DNA of 64,000 nt from Candidatus Methanomethylophilus sp. 1R26 (lineage in GTDB: Archaea; Thermoplasmatota; Thermoplasmata; Methanomassiliicoccales; Methanomethylophilaceae), in assembly GCF_001481295.1 (NCBI RefSeq), contig NZ_LOPS01000017.1, forward strand, positions 1 through 64,000, read 5' to 3'. The notes beneath the pieces were generated by a model, which worked only from the letters and a program-made list of their open reading frames with translations, searched no databases and was not told the origin of the DNA. The translations under genes and the position numbers were made by a program. Positions 8,595 through 18,993 of this stretch are shown here, one piece after another (position 1 is the first letter of the stretch; every line of letters starts with the position of its first letter).

Positions 8595-9535
8595 TCAGAT
8601 GACCTTGACGTATCTGAGGTTGGGCTCGTAAGCGAGCCCTTTGTTGAGCAGGCCGTCGGTGATCTCCTCGAGCTCCATGCTGGAGATGCCTCCTGCTCCG
8701 CCCTGCGCTCGAGCTCGTCGCGGGCCGCGCCCTTGCCGTCGGTGTCGAGCTCTTTGATGAGCTTCAGGACGGCGGCCTCCTTGGCCTCCCTGTCCTCGGA
8801 AGAGGGGGAAGCGTCCGCGGCGGCCTTGGGGTCCCCGGGCTGGACGTCGATGTCGATCTCCTCGGGCCCCTCGGGCACGGAATCCTCCGGAAGACCCAGA
8901 TCGATGTTGTCATCGGGGAGGATTGCCCTGAGGGCGTTCTGGATGCTGATCAGGTAGGTCCCGGCCTCGGGGGGCCCGTAGACCTCGATGGCCTGGCTGA
9001 TGCCGGCCGCCTCGGTGTCGGAGAGGCCGGTCTTCTTCAGCCCCTCGGCGGACCTGTCCTCGGCCTTGAGCGCCTTCTGCATCTTGACCATCCTGTCCCA
9101 GGTGGAGCGGGCGGTGTCGAGGAGCCACTCGCTGCGGATGCTCTCGGTGATGGGCACCACCCTCTCAGGGCGGACGGACACGAAGGTCCTCTGGTCCTCG
9201 GTGGTGTACGATTTGACCTTCCCCATGACCGCGATGAGGCACGGAGCCTCGATCTTGGCCATGGCGGCCGCCGCGTCAGGCTGGAACCTCCCGATGTTGA
9301 TGTACACGGTCCCGGACGCGACGTCCTGGATCCTGCCCCTCCACATGGGCTCGTCGTCGGTGCCGACGTTCTCCTTCTCGGTCAGGATGCCCGCGATGAG
9401 GACGCGGTTGATGCGCGCCCCCAGGCGGCTGAGCTGATAGGACGGCATCTTCTCGGCCTCGGCCTTGATCTCGTAGCTGGCACTGTTCAGTTCAGTGGAG
9501 AAAACCCTCCACGCGGTCTCTCTTGCGTTGGTCAA
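8595..9535 (-). CDS. RPA-associated protein (COG3390-like OB-fold partner)
   Basis: The 313-residue protein overlaps the RPA gene by four bases and resembles the archaeal RPA-associated OB-fold protein commonly found in that position. It opens with MPSYQLSRLGARINRVLIAG and has an OB-like segment RIQDVASGTVYINIGRFQPD. An acidic, low-complexity linker (about 215-265) leads to a C-terminal winged-helix-like region. The frame breaks near 8692 (GGG read as GG); after repair the end reads SSMELEEITDGLLNKGLAYE and stops at TGA 8595-8597. It probably works with RPA in single-strand DNA protection. Confidence 0.8.
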
Positions 9536-10878
9536 AGCGATCCCTCCACTTCCTCGTACAGCTTACGCGCTTCCGCCTTCACGTCCACCGGCGACAGCTG
9601 GGCGCTGTGGACGATGATCGACGGGCCGAAGTCGTCCGTCATGGCGTTCCCTTTGAGAGTGACCCTCTTGAGGACCAGCGCGGAGGCGATCCTGTCGGCG
9701 ACCGCCCCGGGGTTGCCGGAGGACTCGGCCAGGGCCTCCGCCTCGTCGAGGGTCATGCCGGTGAGCTTCTCGGTGTCGGCGCGTCCGATGATGGCGCTGA
9801 TGGCGCCGGTGCCGTCGTCGACGGTGGCCTTGATCCTCAGGTCCTTCACCGGGTTCTGGACGGGCCCGTGGACGGCGCACTCCCCGTTGCTGATGGCGCG
9901 CCTGCACTGCGGGCACCTGTCGATGAGCCCTGATCCGGACCTGATGTCCACGACCGTGCCCTTGATGACGATGTCCAGGCCTCCTCCGATGCGGACGATC
10001 TCGCCGACCGTCTTCTGGCTGTCCTCGGCCTTCACGCCGGGGATCTCCCCGGAGATCTCCTCGACCGTGGTCTTGTCGATGTTGAGCTGGGGTATGCCCT
10101 TCCAGGCCCTGATGTAGGCGTTGGCGATCTTGACGTTCTCGCCCTCGCGCAGCTTGAAATCGTTCCAGGCGGTGAAGGTGATCTTGCCGGTGTCGTCGGC
10201 GATGGTGCCGGACCAGACGGTCTTGGGCTCTCCCTTGATCGAGATCTCCCTGGTGGCGACGTCTATGATCTTGCCGGTGATGCAGACGTTCCCGCTCTTA
10301 TCAGTTATCTCGGAAATCTTGACAGGCTTGGCCTGGGGCGAAACCGCCTCCGAGCTCTGGCTGATCGATCCGAACGATACGTCCGGCGCGGGGATGACCT
10401 TCCCGCGGTTGCCGATGTTGAGCTGGGGCGCGTCGCGGAACTTCTTCGTGTAGGCGTTCTTGAACGTGTACACAGAACCCTTCTCGTACTCCCCTTCGTC
10501 GCTCCAGATGGTGAACGGTATGGAGCCGGTATCGTCCGCGCATATCCCGGAAATGATGGTCTTGGGAACGCCTCTGGCGGTGATCTCCCTCTTCTCGACG
10601 AAGAGTATCTTCGCGGTGACGGTGACGTTCATCTCCGTCCCGGTGATCTCCCCGACCTTCTTGGTCACGCCCGACGACGAGACCTGCACGCCGTCCGACG
10701 GTTTCCTGCCGCCGAGCTTCTTCATGATGCCGCTTTTGGCGGTCTCAGGCTCTATATGGTACACATTGATGTACGTGTCCGCTTCCTTGCGGATGGTTTC
10801 CATGTCGACCTTTCCGCCGAGCGCGCCGAATATCTCCTCGGCGATCGGCCCTATGTCGATCTTCCCGGAATCCTCCAT
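9532..10878 (-). CDS. rpa: Replication protein A-type single-stranded DNA-binding protein
   Basis: The 448-residue protein has three OB-fold repeats (about 75-170, 180-275 and 300-400), seen as recurring patterns such as TVTAKILFVEKREITARGVP and CITGKIIDVATREISIKGEP followed by W-x-G/D segments. A zinc finger follows in the last OB fold (CPQCRRAISNGECAVHG: C-x2-C-x8-C-x2-H). It coats single-stranded DNA in replication and repair. I chose ATG 10878 (MEDSGKIDIG), where the conserved N-terminal domain begins, rather than the longer frame; an ATAAGTTAAAAGG box at about 10968-10980 fits a leader of some 70 bases. Confidence 0.9.
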   Translation of the reverse strand: MEDSGKIDIGPIAEEIFGALGGKVDMETIRKEADTYINVYHIEPETAKSGIMKKLGGRKPSDGVQVSSSGVTKKVGEITGTEMNVTVTAKILFVEKREITARGVPKTIISGICADDTGSIPFTIWSDEGEYEKGSVYTFKNAYTKKFRDAPQLNIGNRGKVIPAPDVSFGSISQSSEAVSPQAKPVKISEITDKSGNVCITGKIIDVATREISIKGEPKTVWSGTIADDTGKITFTAWNDFKLREGENVKIANAYIRAWKGIPQLNIDKTTVEEISGEIPGVKAEDSQKTVGEIVRIGGGLDIVIKGTVVDIRSGSGLIDRCPQCRRAISNGECAVHGPVQNPVKDLRIKATVDDGTGAISAIIGRADTEKLTGMTLDEAEALAESSGNPGAVADRIASALVLKRVTLKGNAMTDDFGPSIIVHSAQLSPVDVKAEARKLYEEVEGSL

Positions 10879-11082
10879 TCTATCTCCCTCTTGTTCATTT
10901 TCAGCGAGGTTTTTACATGCTTTTTGGGCAGGTTTCCGCTGTACTCGGAACATCGCCGGCTCACCTTTTAACTTATCTATTGCAACCAAGGGAACATGCC
11001 GGACCCCGGAATACGGCCCTCCGAAGGAGGGCCGGGCCCCATCCGCCCTGTCCAGCGGTCCGCCGCCCCTGCGGAGGTTGGC

Positions 11083-11091
11083 ATATATTTA
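11083..11091 (+). promoter_or_regulatory. TATA box of purP
   Basis: ATATATTTA is centred about 28 bp before ATG 11116, implying a leaderless transcript. Confidence 0.5.
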
Positions 11092-11115
11092 AAAAGTGAA
11101 ACGAGATAGAACGGC

Positions 11116-12188
11116 ATGGTTCCAAGAAAGAAGATCGACGAGATCCTCGACGGCTATGACCTCGGGAATCTGACCATAGCCACCCTTTGTTCCCACTCGT
11201 CGCTGCAGATCTTCCACGGAGCGAAGAAGTTCGGGTTCAAGACGATAGGGCTCGTCACCAGGGACAACGAGAAGATATACGACGCCTTCCCCCTCGCGAA
11301 GCCCGACAAATTCTACAAGTACCAGGATTACGACGAGATGATCGAGCGCAAGGACGAGCTGCTCGACGAAAACGTCGTCCTCATCCCCCACGGGTCGTTC
11401 GTGGAGTACATGGGCCACAAGGCGTTCGAGGAGTTCGAGGTCCCCTCGTACGGCAACCGCGCCGTTCTCGGATGGGAGTCCGACAGGGACAAGCAGAGGG
11501 AGTGGATCACCTCCGCCGGCGCGCCCATGCCCAAGCTCATCACCGACGCAGGGAGATCAAGGAGCCGGTGATGGTGAAGTATCACGGCGCCAAAGGCGGC
11601 CGCGGCTTCTTCATCGCCAAGGACTACCCCGACTTCAAGCAGGGGATCGACACCAGCCAGCCCTACACGATCCAGGAGTACTGCCTCGGAACCAGGTATT
11701 ACCTCCACTTCTTCTACGACCCCCTCAAGACCGACGGGTACCGGATAAAGCAGGGCGGATCGCTGGAGCTCCTCTCCATGGACAGGAGGGACGAGTCCAA
11801 CATCGATGAGATGTACAAGCTCGGCAGCATCGAGGACGCGAAGAAGCACGGGATCTACCCCAGCTTCGTCGTCACCGGCAACACCCCGGTCGTCATCAGG
11901 GAGTCCCTGCTGCCCAAGGCGTTCAAGATGGCCGAGGACATCGTCAACAGGTCCTACGAGCTGTTCGGCGGCATGTGGGGCCCGTTCTGCCTCGAGACCG
12001 TCGTCAACGACAAGCTGGAGTTCAGGATCTTCGAGATCTCCACCAGGATCGTCGCCGGCACCAACCCGTTCATCAACGGGTCCCCGTACGCCGAGATGAT
12101 CTACCCCGGCCTCAGCACCGGCGGCAGGCTCGCCATGGAGATCAGGGACGCGAACGCGGCCGGGCACATCAAGGACATAATGTCCTGA
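11116..12188 (+). CDS. purP: Formate-dependent FAICAR synthetase PurP
   Basis: PurP is the archaeal ATP-grasp enzyme that makes FAICAR from AICAR, formate and ATP without folate. The protein shows CSHSSLQIFHGAKKFGFKT, LIPHGSFVEYMG, the ATP-grasp stretch MVKYHGAKGGRGFFIA and the C-terminal FEISTRIVAGTNPF. One lost C near 11551 (GCC read as GC) splits it; repair gives 357 residues, the family length. The start is set by a TATA box 28 bp upstream. A second enzyme for the same step, the folate-dependent PurH, is encoded at 21111. Confidence 0.92.
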
Positions 12189-12226
12189 AGGAGTCCCGCG
12201 GGCGCATCCGGCCCGGCCTCCGGGCA

Positions 12227-12267
12227 GTTCAATTGTCCAGTCCGGAGGCTTTCCGCCGTTCAATTGT
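12227..12267. repeat. Two direct copies of GTTCAATTGT
   Basis: The 10-mer GTTCAATTGT occurs at 12227-12236 and 12258-12267, 31 bp apart (about three helical turns), between purP and the aminotransferase gene. The same 10-mer sits in the ribK promoter at 995. The rest of 12189-12376 shows only a TATTTAAC box near 12329. Confidence 0.4.
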
Positions 12268-12376
12268 ACATTATCCGGTCCGGGAACCGCCGTGCCGCCG
12301 CATACGCGCCCGCGCGCATTCAGCAATGTATTTAACGGAAGTTCCTTATGGACGGCGAGAACAAGGGGTTCGCATC

Positions 12377-13536
12377 ATGGTCAGCGTATCGGACAGGGTA
12401 CAGAAGATCCCGGCCTCGGGCACAATCGCAATCGGAAACTTAGTCAGCGAGCTCAAGGCTCAGGGCATCGACATCGTCTCCTTCTCGATGGGGGAGCCGG
12501 ACTTCACCACCCCTGCCAATATCGTGGACGCGGCCAAATCCGCCCTCGACAGCGGGTTCACCCACTACACCCCCAGCACCGGCATCCCCGAGCTGAAGGA
12601 GGCCATCGCCAAGACCGCACGTGCCAGGAACGGCATGAACGTCTCTTCCATGAACGTGCTCGTGACCCCCTGCAAGCATGCCATCTTCATGACCGCCCTC
12701 GCCTTCCTGAACCCCGGGGACGAGGTCATCCTCCCGGACCCCGGCTGGGTCACCTATGAGGCGGACATCAAGCTGTGCGGCGCCAAGCCCGTCTACGTCC
12801 CCCTGGAATACGACGACGCTTCATCCTCGACCCCCGCAGGGTGGAAGAGGCCGTCACGCCGAAGACCAAGATGATCATCCTCAACACCCCTGCCAACCCC
12901 ACCGGGTGCGTCATGCCCGAGAAGCAGGTCAGGGAGATCGCCGAGATCGCCGAGAAGCACGACCTCATCGTGCTCGCCGACGAGATCTACGAGCAGATCA
13001 TCTACTCCGGGAAGCATTTCTCCATCGCGTCCGTCCCCGGCATGCTCGACCGCACCGTCACGGTCTCCGGCCTCTCCAAGACCTATGCCATGACCGGATG
13101 GAGGGTGGGCTGGGCCGTCTCGAGCGTCAACAACATCACCGCCCTCAACAAGCTGCAGTCCCACTCCATCTCCTGCTGCGTCTCCTTCGCCCAGAAGGGC
13201 GCTGTCGAGGCCCTCGACGGCGACCAGTCGTCCATCAGGAAGATGACCGACGAGTTCAGGACCAGGCGCGACCTCGCGCTCGACCTCCTGGAGGAGGTCC
13301 CCCGCGTGGAGTGCCAGAAGCCGGAAGGAGCGTTCTATCTCTTCCCCCGCTACGATGCCGACATCCACTCCGTGGACCTCGCCAAGAAGATGCTCAAGGA
13401 CGCCCATGTGGCGGTCACCCCCGGAGCGGCCTTCGGGCCCCACGGCGAAGGGTTCTTCAGAATCTCCTACGCCACCGGCGAGGACCAGATCCGCGAGGGC
13501 ATCTCCCGCATGAAGAAGTTCATGTCCGAGCTCTGA
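12377..13536 (+). CDS. Class I/II PLP-dependent aminotransferase (aspartate/aromatic type)
   Basis: The protein belongs to the fold-type I aminotransferases. Visible landmarks are SMGEPDFTTPANIVDAAKSA near the N-terminus, NTPANPTGCVM (PLP/substrate-binding Asn), LADEIYEQIIYSG (Asp binding the pyridine N) and SGLSKTYAMTGWRVGW, in which Lys of SLSK/GLSK is the Schiff-base residue. A GG read as G near 12820 breaks the frame; repair gives 386 residues. It probably transaminates aspartate or a related amino acid; the sequence does not fix the substrate. A TATTTAAC box at about 12329-12336 is the likely promoter. Confidence 0.85.
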
Positions 13537-13620
13537 TCCCGGGAGGGCCGCCCCGGCCCCCGCGCCTTCCCTGCCGAGCGCCGCATCCGCGCATGCATCC
13601 TGTTTCCGCGTGCGCGCGCA

Positions 13621-13633
13621 TAGTTAAAAATAA
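13621..13633 (+). promoter_or_regulatory. Promoter of the aminotransferase-serA unit
   Basis: AGTTAAAAATAAG, an A/T-rich box in otherwise GC-rich DNA, lies about 58 bp before ATG 13685, which predicts a leader of about 30 bases. Confidence 0.4.
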
Positions 13634-13684
13634 GGGTTGCCAATAACCGATTCATTCCGCCCCCAGGGGCGCTCAGGGATCCAA

Positions 13685-14756
13685 ATGAGCAGGAAATTAT
13701 TCACCGTCGGTCCGGTCACGTCCCGGACGACGTTCTCAAGGCAATGGACAGGCCGATGATCACCCACCGCTCCTCGGAGTACAAGCAGCTGCACGCCGAC
13801 ATCGAGGAGAAGCTCCACAAGGCCCTCGGGACCGACAACGACATCTTCATGGTCGCCGGGTCCGCGACCGTCCTCCTCGAAGGGGCGGCCAGGAACGGCA
13901 TCAGGGAGCACTCCCTCGGGCTCACCTCCGGGTCCTTCGGCGACAGGTCCATCGAGGTCGCCACCACCAACGGCCGCAAGGTCGACGTGGTCAGGGTCCC
14001 CATGGGCAAGGCCGTCAAGCCCGCCGACATCGAAGGCAAGGTCGGCAAGGACATCGAGGCCGTCCACTGGGTGAGCAACGAGTCGTCCACCGGCGTCTAC
14101 TGCGACAATGCCGCCCTGGCGGAAGAGGTCAGGTCCCAGAACCCCGACGCCTCGTGATGATCGACGCCGTTACCTCCATGTTCGCCATGGACCTGGACTG
14201 GAAGCGCACCCAGCCCGACTCCGTCGTCTTCGGCTCCCAGAAGGACCTCGCGCTCCCGCCCGGGCTGGCCTTCGTGGTCGTCTCCCCCGAGTTCATGAAG
14301 AAGTCCGAGTCCATGGAGAACAAGGGCTTCTACACCGACTTCGTGAAGCTCAAGGAGAAGAACGACGAGAACTACGCGCTCACCACCCCTCCTGTGTCCA
14401 TCATGTTCGGCCTGGACTACCAGCTCGACAAGATGCTGAAGGAGGGCATGGCGGCCCGCTACCGGAGGCACCGCGAGATGGGCGACCTCCTGAGGGCATG
14501 GGCCAAGGAGAAACTGGAGGGCATCTTCCCCGAGGAAGGCTACCAGTCGGACTCCCTCGCCGTCATAAAGAAAGGGGACCTGGACTTCGATGCCTTCCAC
14601 AAGGTCATCAAGTCCAGGGGATACGAGATCTCCAACGGATACGGGGATATCAAGAAGCAGACGTTCAGGGTCGGCACCATGGGGGACCTCACCCCCGCCG
14701 ACATCAGGTCGCTCATCGGCGTGATGGACGAAGCTCTCGAGGAAGTGAAGCAGTAA
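13685..14756 (+). CDS. Class V aminotransferase (serine-pyruvate/alanine-glyoxylate or phosphoserine type)
   Basis: The family opening MSRKLFTVGPVNVPDDVLKA is recovered after restoring an A near 13727, and the middle is joined by restoring a C near 14152; the repaired protein has 357 residues. The PLP lysine lies in VVFGSQKDLALPPGLAF, and MVAGSATVLLEGAARN matches the family's cofactor-phosphate loop. Its TAA overlaps the serA start by one base, so the pair is co-translated. With SerA next door it most likely makes phosphoserine or serine, but alanine-glyoxylate activity cannot be excluded. Confidence 0.85.
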
Positions 14757-16336
14757 TGGCAAAGATTCTTGTTTCGGATAAGCTCAGCAAAGACGGCCTG
14801 GACATCCTCGAGGCGTCCGGGATGCCGGTGGTCATGAAGACCGGCATGACCGAGGACGAGCTCTGCAAGGAGATCGTCGACTACGATGCCCTCATCATCA
14901 GGTCGGGCACCAAGGTGACCAAGAAGGTCATCGACTCTGCCAGGAAGCTGAAGGTCATCGGCCGCGCCGGCGTGGGCGTCGACAACGTCGACGTCCCCTA
15001 CGCGACCGAGAAGGGTATCCTCGTGATGAACACCCCCACCGCGAACATCCTCTCGGCGGCGGAGCACACCTGCGGCATGATCCTCGCCATGGCCAGGAAC
15101 ATCCCCGCGGCCCACATGTCCATGCACCAGGGGAAATGGGACAGGTCCAAATTCACCGGCGTCGAGCTGAACGGCAAGGTCCTCGGCATCATCGGCGTCG
15201 GCCGCGTCGGCGGAGAGGTCGCGAAGAGGCTGAAGCCCTTCAACATGACCATGATCGGCTACGACCCCTTCCTGCCCAAGGCGGTCGCGGACGAGATCGG
15301 CGTCAGGCTGACCACCCTCGAGGAGGTCCTCCAGAAGTCTGACTTCATGACCATCCACACCCCCCTGCTGCCCAGCACCAAGAACATGATCTCCACTGAG
15401 CAGTTCAAGATGATGAAGCCCAACGCGCGCCTCGCCAACGTGGCCCGCGGCGGCATCGTCGACGAGGAGGCGCTCTACAACGCTCTGAAGGAACACACCA
15501 TCGCCGGCGCGGCCTTCGATGTCTGGTGCAGCGAGCCCCTCGACGAGTCCGAGAAGAAGCTCCTCGAGCTCGACAACCTGGTCACCACCCCCCACCTCGG
15601 AGCATCCACCGTCGAGGCGCAGGAGAGGGTCGCCGTCGACATCGCCCATGCGGCGGTCAAGTATCTCAAGGACGGGATCATCACCAACGCCATCAACGCG
15701 CCCCGCGGGAAGCTCACCCCCGAGACCGAGCCCTACGTCCCCCTGGCGGAGAACATGGGCTCCCTCATCAGGCAGCTCGGCGGCGACGCCCCCATCAGCT
15801 CGGTCGAGGTCTCCTATTACGGCGGCCTCGCCCAGACCGACAGCAAGCTCCTGACCGTCTCCGCGGTCAAGGGGATCATCAAAGGCATCGTGGGCGAGGA
15901 CGGGGCCAACATCATCAACGCCCTCCCCGTGGCCAAGTCCAAGGGCATCGAGGTCAAGGAGACCAAGATCGACAAGTTCGAGAACTACGCCAACATGATC
16001 GAGGTCAAGACCGTCTCCGGAGGCAGGACGATCACCGTCCGCGGCACCGCCTTCGGGTCCGAGGCCAGGCTCGTCAACTACAACGGCTACAGGTTCAACG
16101 TGCCCCTGTCCGGCGACCTGGTGTTCGTGACCTACCCCGACGTCAAGGGCGTCGTCGGCAGGATCGGCGCCGCCGCGGCCGACGCCGGCATCGACATCAG
16201 GGAGATGGCCGTCTCCACCAAGGAGAACGACAGCACCGCCCTGACCGTCCTCGTCCTGGGCTCCGCCCCCGGGAAGGAGACCGTGGCCCGCATCGCGGCG
16301 GCCGCCGGCGGGGACGCCAAGTGCGCCGAGCTCTGA
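14756..16336 (+). CDS. serA: D-3-phosphoglycerate dehydrogenase
   Basis: The 526-residue enzyme oxidises 3-phosphoglycerate to phosphohydroxypyruvate, the first step of serine synthesis. The nucleotide-binding motif is KVLGIIGVGRVGGEVAKRL (about 140-158). Catalytic Arg lies in LANVARGGIVDE and His in TTPHLGASTVEAQ. A C-terminal intervening domain and ACT domain (about 450-526) make it the long, serine-regulated form. No frameshift was found. Its substrate could come from the RuBisCO reaction encoded at 39918. Confidence 0.95.
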   Translation: MAKILVSDKLSKDGLDILEASGMPVVMKTGMTEDELCKEIVDYDALIIRSGTKVTKKVIDSARKLKVIGRAGVGVDNVDVPYATEKGILVMNTPTANILSAAEHTCGMILAMARNIPAAHMSMHQGKWDRSKFTGVELNGKVLGIIGVGRVGGEVAKRLKPFNMTMIGYDPFLPKAVADEIGVRLTTLEEVLQKSDFMTIHTPLLPSTKNMISTEQFKMMKPNARLANVARGGIVDEEALYNALKEHTIAGAAFDVWCSEPLDESEKKLLELDNLVTTPHLGASTVEAQERVAVDIAHAAVKYLKDGIITNAINAPRGKLTPETEPYVPLAENMGSLIRQLGGDAPISSVEVSYYGGLAQTDSKLLTVSAVKGIIKGIVGEDGANIINALPVAKSKGIEVKETKIDKFENYANMIEVKTVSGGRTITVRGTAFGSEARLVNYNGYRFNVPLSGDLVFVTYPDVKGVVGRIGAAAADAGIDIREMAVSTKENDSTALTVLVLGSAPGKETVARIAAAAGGDAKCAEL

Positions 16337-16340
16337 TCCG

Positions 16341-16723
16341 ATGATCGGAGAGAACGACCTGACCCTCGCCGTCAAGAACAGCATAGAAGGCGAGATGGGA
16401 ATCAACGAGGAGGACGCCCGCAGGCTGGCGCAGCATGTGCTGAACTTCTTCGGGTACTCCGACAGGATCATCGACAACGTGCTCGAGCCTGAGGACCGCG
16501 ACGCCTTCTACATGATGGAGGACTCGGGCATCCTCTACACCGAGAGGGAGGAGATCACCCTCTACGACGCCGCGAATGGAGGATCCACTACTGGCTCTTC
16601 AACCGCGACCGCATCATGAAGCTCAGGGACCTCGAGCCCGAGCAGCGGGCGGCCCCTGACGCCTCCCAGTCGGTCTACGCCGACATCCCGGACGACGTCT
16701 GGAACAGGAGCAGCGCCCAGTGA
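16341..16723 (+). CDS. Conserved hypothetical protein, about 127 residues
   Basis: The protein is acidic and helical at the N-terminus (TLAVKNSIEGEMGINEEDAR) and then has a hydrophilic segment with the readable pattern EWRIHYWLFNRDRIMKL after a lost G near 16580 is restored. Repair moves the stop to TGA 16721-16723, where the following helicase gene begins at an overlapping GTGA. That coupling supports both the repair and a shared transcript with serA and the helicase. It resembles small Thermoplasmata/methanogen proteins of unknown function. Confidence 0.6.
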
Positions 16724-18606
16724 GCGGGCTTTTCCCCTACGCTCCGCGTCCCGGCCAGGCGGAGATCGTCCGCACCGTCAGGGACGCGGTCCGCGGCGGG
16801 AGGAGCCTGGTCATCGAATCGGGCACCGGAACCGGGAAGACGTCCGCGTCCCTGGCCGGCGCCCTCGAGGGGATATCCGGCACCGGGCGCCGGGTGATCT
16901 ACCTCACCCGCACCAAGAGCCAGCAGCGCCAGGTCTCTGTGGAATGCCGCGCGATCGGCAGGAAGATCCCGATATTATCGGCGGCGATCCAGGGCAGGGG
17001 CCCGGCCACCTGCCCGTTCATGGCCTCCGACCGCGACCTGTCCGACGGTACGCCGGAGGAGCTCTCCAAACTGTGCTCTGCCCTCAAGAAAGGCGACGGG
17101 CCGGCCGGCAAGTGCCCGTTCTACGAAGCCCTCGGCAGCTCGGCCGTCGAGCGCTGCATAACATATGCCAGGTCCGCACATCCGGACCCGGAGGAGTTCA
17201 GGGATTTCTGCATCGCGTCGAGGATATGCCCCTACGAGGCGGCCAAGAAGGTCCTCCCGTACGCGGAGGTGGTATCGGCGCCGTACGCGTTCTTCTTCAT
17301 TGCGCCCATCAGGAACCGGCTGCTGCAGTGGATGGGCATCTCCGAGAGGGACGCGGTGGTGATCGCGGACGAGGCGCACAACCTCCCCCAGTACCTCAGG
17401 GAGACGATGACCTACAGGATGACCTCCAAGTCCCTCAGCCTCGCGATGTCCGAGGCCGTGTCGAACGGGGACCCGCCGATACACGGGGACATAGCCTGCT
17501 CCGATCTGATACAGGCCCTGCAGGAGATCCTCTCGGACGCCTGCCGGGATTACCTGAAAGGCGAGAACGGCATCATCCCGCCCGAGTACCTGAGCGACGA
17601 GCTCATGATGCGCCTGGGTCTGTCATCGGCATCCATCTCATCGGCCGTGGGCCGCATGAAGGAGGCCGGGATGCTGATCGAGGACGCTAAGAAGGCCAGG
17701 AGGAAGCTCCCGCGCTCCCGGCTTTCCCATCTTGCGGACTTCCTGACCTGCTGGGCGTCCTGCGACGGCTGGAGCCATGCCTTCCTGGTGTCCGGCGGAG
17801 ATAACCCCGCTTTCGAGGCTTACTGCCTGGATCCGCACGAGGCCGCCGAGCCCCTCAGCACCTGCTTCTCTAGCATCAGCATGTCCGGCACGCTGTCCCC
17901 CCTGAACGATTACTCGGCGGAGATGGGGCTTTACAATCCGGAGACGGCTGTGTTCCCCTCGCCCTTCCCCTCCGGGAACCTGAGGACGCTTTACGTTAAC
18001 GATGTCTCGACGAAGTACGACGAGCTGGGGGACGCCGGGAACTATGAGAGGCTCCGGAAGCATATCATCGATATAGTTACGGCCACAGAGCGTTCGTCGG
18101 CGGTGTTCTTCCCTTCCTATTCCCTGATGGAGAGGTTCACTGACGACGGCCTTGCCGATGAGCTCGGCAGGCCGGTGTACTACGAGAGCAGGGGCATGAC
18201 CCAGTCAGAGTTAATGGACCAGGTCACCGATTTCCGCTGCAGGCCAGGGGGAACGCTGTTCGCGGTCACCGGCGGGAGGGTGAGCGAGGGGCTGGATTTC
18301 CCGGGCAGGGAGCTGGAGGTGGCAGTGATAGTAGGCATCCCGTATCCTCGGCCGTCCGCCAAGCAGGATGCCCTTGTGAGGTACTGTGCCAGACGTTACG
18401 GCGACGGCTGGAGGTCGGCGGTCAGGATCCCCGCTGTGAGGAAGATGAGGCAGGCCGTCGGCCGCCTCATAAGGTCGGAGACGGACAGAGGAGTGGCGGT
18501 CGTCCTCGATCGGAGGGCGGGCACGCTGGAAGGCTTTAATGCCGAGCTCACAGACGATCCGGTCAGGGACATACTGGCATTCTTCGGCGGCGGGGAGAAG
18601 CACTGA
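16720..18606 (+). CDS. xpd: XPD/Rad3-family iron-sulfur DNA helicase
   Basis: The 628-residue superfamily 2 helicase has motif I IESGTGTGKT (about 33-42), motif Ia YLTRTKSQQRQV, the DEAH box VVIADEAHNLP and C-terminal motifs FAVTGGRVSEGLDFPG and MRQAVGRLIRSETDRG (motif VI). Four cysteines between motifs Ia and II (CPFMA, LCSAL, KCPFYE, ICPYEA) form the 4Fe-4S site of archaeal XPD. Such enzymes unwind DNA 5' to 3' in repair. GTG 16720 overlaps the upstream stop by four bases. The role in archaeal excision repair is presumed, not shown. Confidence 0.93.
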   Translation: MSGLFPYAPRPGQAEIVRTVRDAVRGGRSLVIESGTGTGKTSASLAGALEGISGTGRRVIYLTRTKSQQRQVSVECRAIGRKIPILSAAIQGRGPATCPFMASDRDLSDGTPEELSKLCSALKKGDGPAGKCPFYEALGSSAVERCITYARSAHPDPEEFRDFCIASRICPYEAAKKVLPYAEVVSAPYAFFFIAPIRNRLLQWMGISERDAVVIADEAHNLPQYLRETMTYRMTSKSLSLAMSEAVSNGDPPIHGDIACSDLIQALQEILSDACRDYLKGENGIIPPEYLSDELMMRLGLSSASISSAVGRMKEAGMLIEDAKKARRKLPRSRLSHLADFLTCWASCDGWSHAFLVSGGDNPAFEAYCLDPHEAAEPLSTCFSSISMSGTLSPLNDYSAEMGLYNPETAVFPSPFPSGNLRTLYVNDVSTKYDELGDAGNYERLRKHIIDIVTATERSSAVFFPSYSLMERFTDDGLADELGRPVYYESRGMTQSELMDQVTDFRCRPGGTLFAVTGGRVSEGLDFPGRELEVAVIVGIPYPRPSAKQDALVRYCARRYGDGWRSAVRIPAVRKMRQAVGRLIRSETDRGVAVVLDRRAGTLEGFNAELTDDPVRDILAFFGGGEKH

Positions 18607-18643
18607 GCCTCAGGCATGCCGGTCCGGGACTGATTCTTTATTA

Positions 18644-18955
18644 ATGACATCCGACATGCAGAATGCCATGGAAATCGCCGTGGATGATGACGTCAGGAAG
18701 ATGGTGGAGGAGTCCGGAGAGGATTACCGCATCTGCACCGCCTGCCTGGGCCCGGCCCTGGTCCCGGTATCGGTCAAATCCCCCAAAGCCTCCGATGAGG
18801 TCATCCCCCTCGGCAACGGGCGCAAGATCTTCGTTTCCCGCGTGCAGGCCCGCTATGTCACGAGGATAACGATGGACATGCTCTATGACGAGGAGGAGAT
18901 CGACTCCTGCCCTGCGTTCTACGCATACTCGGAGAAGAAGCACTCGCAGGAATGA
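18644..18955 (+). CDS. Small conserved protein with CxxC motif
   Basis: The 103-residue acidic protein has RICTACLGPALVPVSVKSPK, whose CTAC could bind metal together with a later Cys (DSCPAF). It may form part of a zinc site, but only three cysteines are visible. The start at ATG 18644 is preceded by TTCTTTATTAA, a possible TATA element. It follows the helicase on the same strand by 37 bp. I do not recognise a named family. Confidence 0.55.
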   Translation: MTSDMQNAMEIAVDDDVRKMVEESGEDYRICTACLGPALVPVSVKSPKASDEVIPLGNGRKIFVSRVQARYVTRITMDMLYDEEEIDSCPAFYAYSEKKHSQE

Positions 18956-18993
18956 GCCGGCCGGGGACGGCATCGGAATATGCCGTCCTGCGA

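Noticed and set aside
14540-16477. 645-residue minus-strand frame opposite serA
   Set aside because: SerA is intact and conserved on the plus strand; the antisense frame follows from GC-rich third positions.
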